From IMG/VR virus record IMGVR_UViG_3300021091_000146, positions 1-43,466 of that record: a stretch of 43,466 nucleotides of DNA, one strand, 5' to 3'. Position 1 is the stretch's first letter. Every line of letters starts with the position of its first letter. Below the pieces are notes generated by a model that was given only the letters and a program-made list of their open reading frames with translations, did not search any database and had not been told where the DNA came from. This document shows positions 40,833 to 43,466 of this stretch, one piece after another. This stretch comes from a virus. Both the position numbers and the translations under genes were made by a program.

Positions 40833-43466
40833 ATGAAAAAGTCTGTAAAAATAAGAAAAGCTGGTCCAGGTGAAACTCCAGGATACTATAATAAGACTGC
40901 AAAATTCTTAGATAAAGCATTACCAAAAGCAAAAATGGGTATGCAAGTTGGTAATGGTATTCAAGATAAGTTACAAGTTATAATGCTTGATACATATTCA
41001 ACTTTAAGAGATGGTGGTGATCCTCAAGAAGTTTTTAGAAAACTATTAATGGAGTATGGTATGCCACAAGAAATGGCATATAAGGTTATGCAAACTGTTA
41101 TGCAAAAACTTGCACAAGATGGTTATGCAGATCCTGCTAGTCTTCAACAAGATGAAGAAGATGATTGGGATGCAGTAGGACAAGCACAACAACCTCAAAA
41201 AGGAGAAGCAGAACAAGACGTAGTACCAAATCAAAATCCAGGAACTCCAGATGAAGATGAGGAACTAGCATTATCAGAATCTGAAGAAGATACAGGTTAT
41301 GATGCAATGGAACATTATAATAATAGAAATGTAGAACAAGAAGAACAAGAAGAAGCTTTTAAATATGGTGGTTACTTTAATGATGGTGGTGAGTATGATA
41401 ATTACTTTAGTGATGAACAATCACCTGAAGATACTGTAATAGACCAATATTCAAATCCGGGACAATTGAGTATGGAGCAAAAAATGCCTATGTCTATTGA
41501 AGCTATGTTACAAAGTTTTAATCTTCCAAATAATAGATTAGAAACACCTGATTTAAATGCATACTTACAAGGAATGTATAATTATCAGAATGTTGGAACA
41601 GAAGGTATACCTAATGATTTGTTACCTACATCTAAACATGGGGGTGCTCATTATGAACTACCTCTTGCAAATCGAGGTAAATGTGTAAAAACAAAAAAAC
41701 CAATTCCTACACCAAAACCAAAACCAAAACCAAAAATAGAACCTACTGTAAGTATTGAACCTCAATCAACTACTGTAGCTCCAAGTTTTATACAAAATTT
41801 ACAAAATTCCTACTATCAAAAAAATGCAGTAGCACCACCAAGAGGTGCTTTTGGTACAACTGCACAAGTACTTGGTACTGGTCTTAATTATATTAGACCA
41901 AGAAACTGGGCAGAGTCAAGTAAAGCATTTGGAATGTGGGGAGGTAGATCAGAAGTAGAACCTTCTACTACAACAACCAAAACTCATGACGATATTTTTA
42001 AAATACTAAGGGATAAAGACTATAAGCCTGAAATACTTTCACCAAATGGAGATGGAACATATAGTTCTGGTCTTGCATTTAATATGGGTCCAGATTTATA
42101 TAAATTGCTTACTACATCTGTAAAAGAACATGGTGTTAAAACTGGTTTAAAAAACAATGGAGTAGTGCAATTTGAATTTCCTACATCAAGTGTTCCTGAA
42201 TTAAACTTTTTAAGTTTACACAATCAAAAAAGTAATACTAAAGTTAGACTTGTAACAAGTGCTGATGGTAAACTTAAAGTTGAATTAATTACAGATGTTA
42301 AAACTCCACTTAAAGGTGTAGATAAAAACACATTAACAATTAAAGATGAATTCTTTGTAGATCCTAAAAGACAAAGTCTTATTGATATAAAAACAGGAAT
42401 GCCTTTAGAAATGATACAAAAAAGTTATTATAAGGGTAATGAGTTAAATTGGTATAATCAATCATGGACTTTACCATTTACAAAAAAATATGGAAGTGGG
42501 TTTGATTTTACAGGATATCCTGAAAAAGTATCTTCAGAGCCATTAAGAAAAGAACCAAGATCACGTTGGAGAATTGCTGGAAATATGATTGGAGTACCTT
42601 TATTTGCTAGTTCATATTTATTACCATTTACATATCCTGGTTTTGCTGCAAGAAATAAATTTTTTCCTAATGCAAGTAAAGTTACAGTAGATTACTTTGG
42701 AAGACCAAGAAAAATTGGATCAGAAGAACCTGGAGGAATGGCATTTGGTGATCAACCATTTGGTGCTCAGTATGCTGATTATAGTTTACAAGCAAATAGA
42801 AACTATCTTACTGGTAGAAACTTTTTAATAGGTACAGGTTTATTAGGTGCTGGTATAGCTGGTGCTACTTATTATTATAATAGAGATAAAAATGATTTTG
42901 AAGTAGGTGCTGAAGGATTTCCAACACAGGGTTATCAACCTTATATAGATAGTAGTTATAGTGGTGCAGGCCGATCATTTGATAGAACAGGTTTTGGAAT
43001 TGATATACCTATAACTAGAAAAGATTCAATGTATGTTTTACCTAGTGGTGATACAATTCATGATAAAACATGGGGAGTACCACTAGATCCAAACTTTAAA
43101 GATGGTGGAGCTCACAAAAAGAAGTTTCTTAAAAGAATGTCTCAAATGTTTGAACCTGGTGGAGAAGCTCAAGATCCTTCATTAGGAAAAGGAAACCGGA
43201 TGGATGATAACAATCAAGTTGCTAAAAAGAAAAATAACTTTGTTAACATACTTAAAAGACAATCTGATAAAGCAGCTAATGAAGAACTTTATGATCTTGT
43301 TCAAAAATCTGGTGATCCTAAACTGATGGAAATATTTATGGGAAATGGTCAATCAAACCAAGGAACACAACAACCTATGCCAAATAGACAAATGGCAGAA
43401 GGTGGTGATCCATGCCCTGAAGGTTCATACTGGGATGAATATAAAAAAGAGTGTGTTCCTTATGCA
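40833..43466 (+). CDS. Large GG-motif protein, 3' end outside the window (candidate cargo polyprotein)
   Basis: An open frame of 878 codons runs to the window end without a stop. The order is: a Lys-rich start (KKSVKIRKAGPGETPGYYNK), a helical region (about 45-105), an acidic linker (110-170), FKYGG (176-180) and FNDGG (182-186), KHGG (269-271), then PLANRGKCVKTKKPI and a KP repeat (PKPKPKPK). A beta-rich domain follows (about 380-560), then two hydrophobic helices (about 570-600 and 665-685), FKDGG (755-759), FEPGG (773-777) and MAEGG (854-858), the last just before DPCPEGSYWDEYKKECVPYA. Hydrophobic helices suggest a membrane-inserting ejection protein. Function is unknown; architecture parallels the upstream giant protein. 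Confidence 0.8.
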   Translation, partial: MKKSVKIRKAGPGETPGYYNKTAKFLDKALPKAKMGMQVGNGIQDKLQVIMLDTYSTLRDGGDPQEVFRKLLMEYGMPQEMAYKVMQTVMQKLAQDGYADPASLQQDEEDDWDAVGQAQQPQKGEAEQDVVPNQNPGTPDEDEELALSESEEDTGYDAMEHYNNRNVEQEEQEEAFKYGGYFNDGGEYDNYFSDEQSPEDTVIDQYSNPGQLSMEQKMPMSIEAMLQSFNLPNNRLETPDLNAYLQGMYNYQNVGTEGIPNDLLPTSKHGGAHYELPLANRGKCVKTKKPIPTPKPKPKPKIEPTVSIEPQSTTVAPSFIQNLQNSYYQKNAVAPPRGAFGTTAQVLGTGLNYIRPRNWAESSKAFGMWGGRSEVEPSTTTTKTHDDIFKILRDKDYKPEILSPNGDGTYSSGLAFNMGPDLYKLLTTSVKEHGVKTGLKNNGVVQFEFPTSSVPELNFLSLHNQKSNTKVRLVTSADGKLKVELITDVKTPLKGVDKNTLTIKDEFFVDPKRQSLIDIKTGMPLEMIQKSYYKGNELNWYNQSWTLPFTKKYGSGFDFTGYPEKVSSEPLRKEPRSRWRIAGNMIGVPLFASSYLLPFTYPGFAARNKFFPNASKVTVDYFGRPRKIGSEEPGGMAFGDQPFGAQYADYSLQANRNYLTGRNFLIGTGLLGAGIAGATYYYNRDKNDFEVGAEGFPTQGYQPYIDSSYSGAGRSFDRTGFGIDIPITRKDSMYVLPSGDTIHDKTWGVPLDPNFKDGGAHKKKFLKRMSQMFEPGGEAQDPSLGKGNRMDDNNQVAKKKNNFVNILKRQSDKAANEELYDLVQKSGDPKLMEIFMGNGQSNQGTQQPMPNRQMAEGGDPCPEGSYWDEYKKECVPYA
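41659..41705 (+). repeat. 47-bp dispersed repeat, copy 2 (PLANRGKC module)
   Basis: Identical over 47 bases to 38416-38462, in the same reading frame, and again a few codons after a GG site (residues 270-271 of the last protein). It is followed by a 6-bp CCAAAA repeat (about 41711-41735) encoding a PKPKPK linker. Confidence 0.93.

Noticed and set aside
34971-43466. Virion RNA polymerase in the cargo genes, as in many crAss-like phages
   Set aside because: No DxDGD-type catalytic motif was found in either large protein.
1-43466. tRNA genes, CRISPR arrays, integrase, transposase or attachment sites
   Set aside because: No cloverleaf-like gap, repeat-spacer pattern or recombinase motif was seen; intergenic gaps are all about 120 bases or shorter and accounted for by terminators, leaders and promoter-like elements.

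Overview
The window is the late half of a large, AT-rich, lytic-type tailed bacteriophage genome. Every supported gene lies on the + strand. Genes are tightly packed, often with TAATG or ATGA stop/start overlaps. There is no Shine-Dalgarno pattern; starts are instead preceded by A-rich leaders such as CCAACAAAAATG. This initiation style, the gene order and the protein types (terminase, very large portal, scaffold, capsid, ring proteins, HU/IHF-like protein next to the ring genes, giant tail-hub protein, then giant multidomain proteins) point to a short-tailed crAss-like phage (Crassvirales or a close relative) of a Bacteroidota host. The family-level assignment is inference. No tRNA, CRISPR, integrase or transposase was seen, and no gene-free stretch exceeds about 120 bases.

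Layout. (1) 1-2.4 kb: end of an unknown gene, then a lysis cassette (coiled-coil membrane protein, holin-like protein, amidase) and two small basic proteins, closed by a terminator. (2) 2.5-7.4 kb: packaging and DNA-handling genes (coiled-coil protein, winged-helix-like protein, HU/IHF-like protein, Cys-rich zinc protein, RecB-type nuclease, terminase small-subunit candidate, large terminase). (3) 7.4-13.2 kb: portal, scaffold-like protein, major capsid protein, strong terminator. (4) 13.2-17.3 kb: a structural protein, a run of about ten very small Lys-rich proteins, and another structural protein. (5) 17.4-25.8 kb: Cys-rich virion surface proteins and fibres, including a 805-residue disulfide-type repeat protein and a trypsin-like serine protease with an intact triad. 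(6) 25.9-33.6 kb: ring/connector proteins and a giant muzzle/stabilisation protein split by a 13-bp tandem duplication. (7) 33.6-43.5 kb: a SET-domain/lysozyme fusion, a 1934-residue protein and a third large protein running off the window; these look like packaged cargo or ejection polyproteins.

The most interesting signal is a recurrent [F/Y/M]-x-x-G-G motif. I count 21 copies in the small basic proteins and in the three terminal large proteins. In the SET-lysozyme fusion three copies fall exactly between the two folded domains. Adenovirus and African swine fever virus use Gly-Gly-specific proteases to mature basic core proteins and polyproteins, so I propose a comparable GG-directed maturation of packaged cargo in this phage. 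The SET domain, typically a protein-lysine methyltransferase, together with abundant Lys-rich virion-type peptides, suggests a second layer: methylated, histone-tail-like packaged proteins. Both proposals are inference.

Transcription appears organised by terminators at about 2.43, 13.17, 18.81 and 25.83 kb and by a repeated GTATATT element in most longer intergenic gaps. Two coding lesions deserve checking: the 13-bp duplication in the muzzle gene, and an in-frame TGA that appears to replace a Gly codon near the end of a small GG-motif protein.
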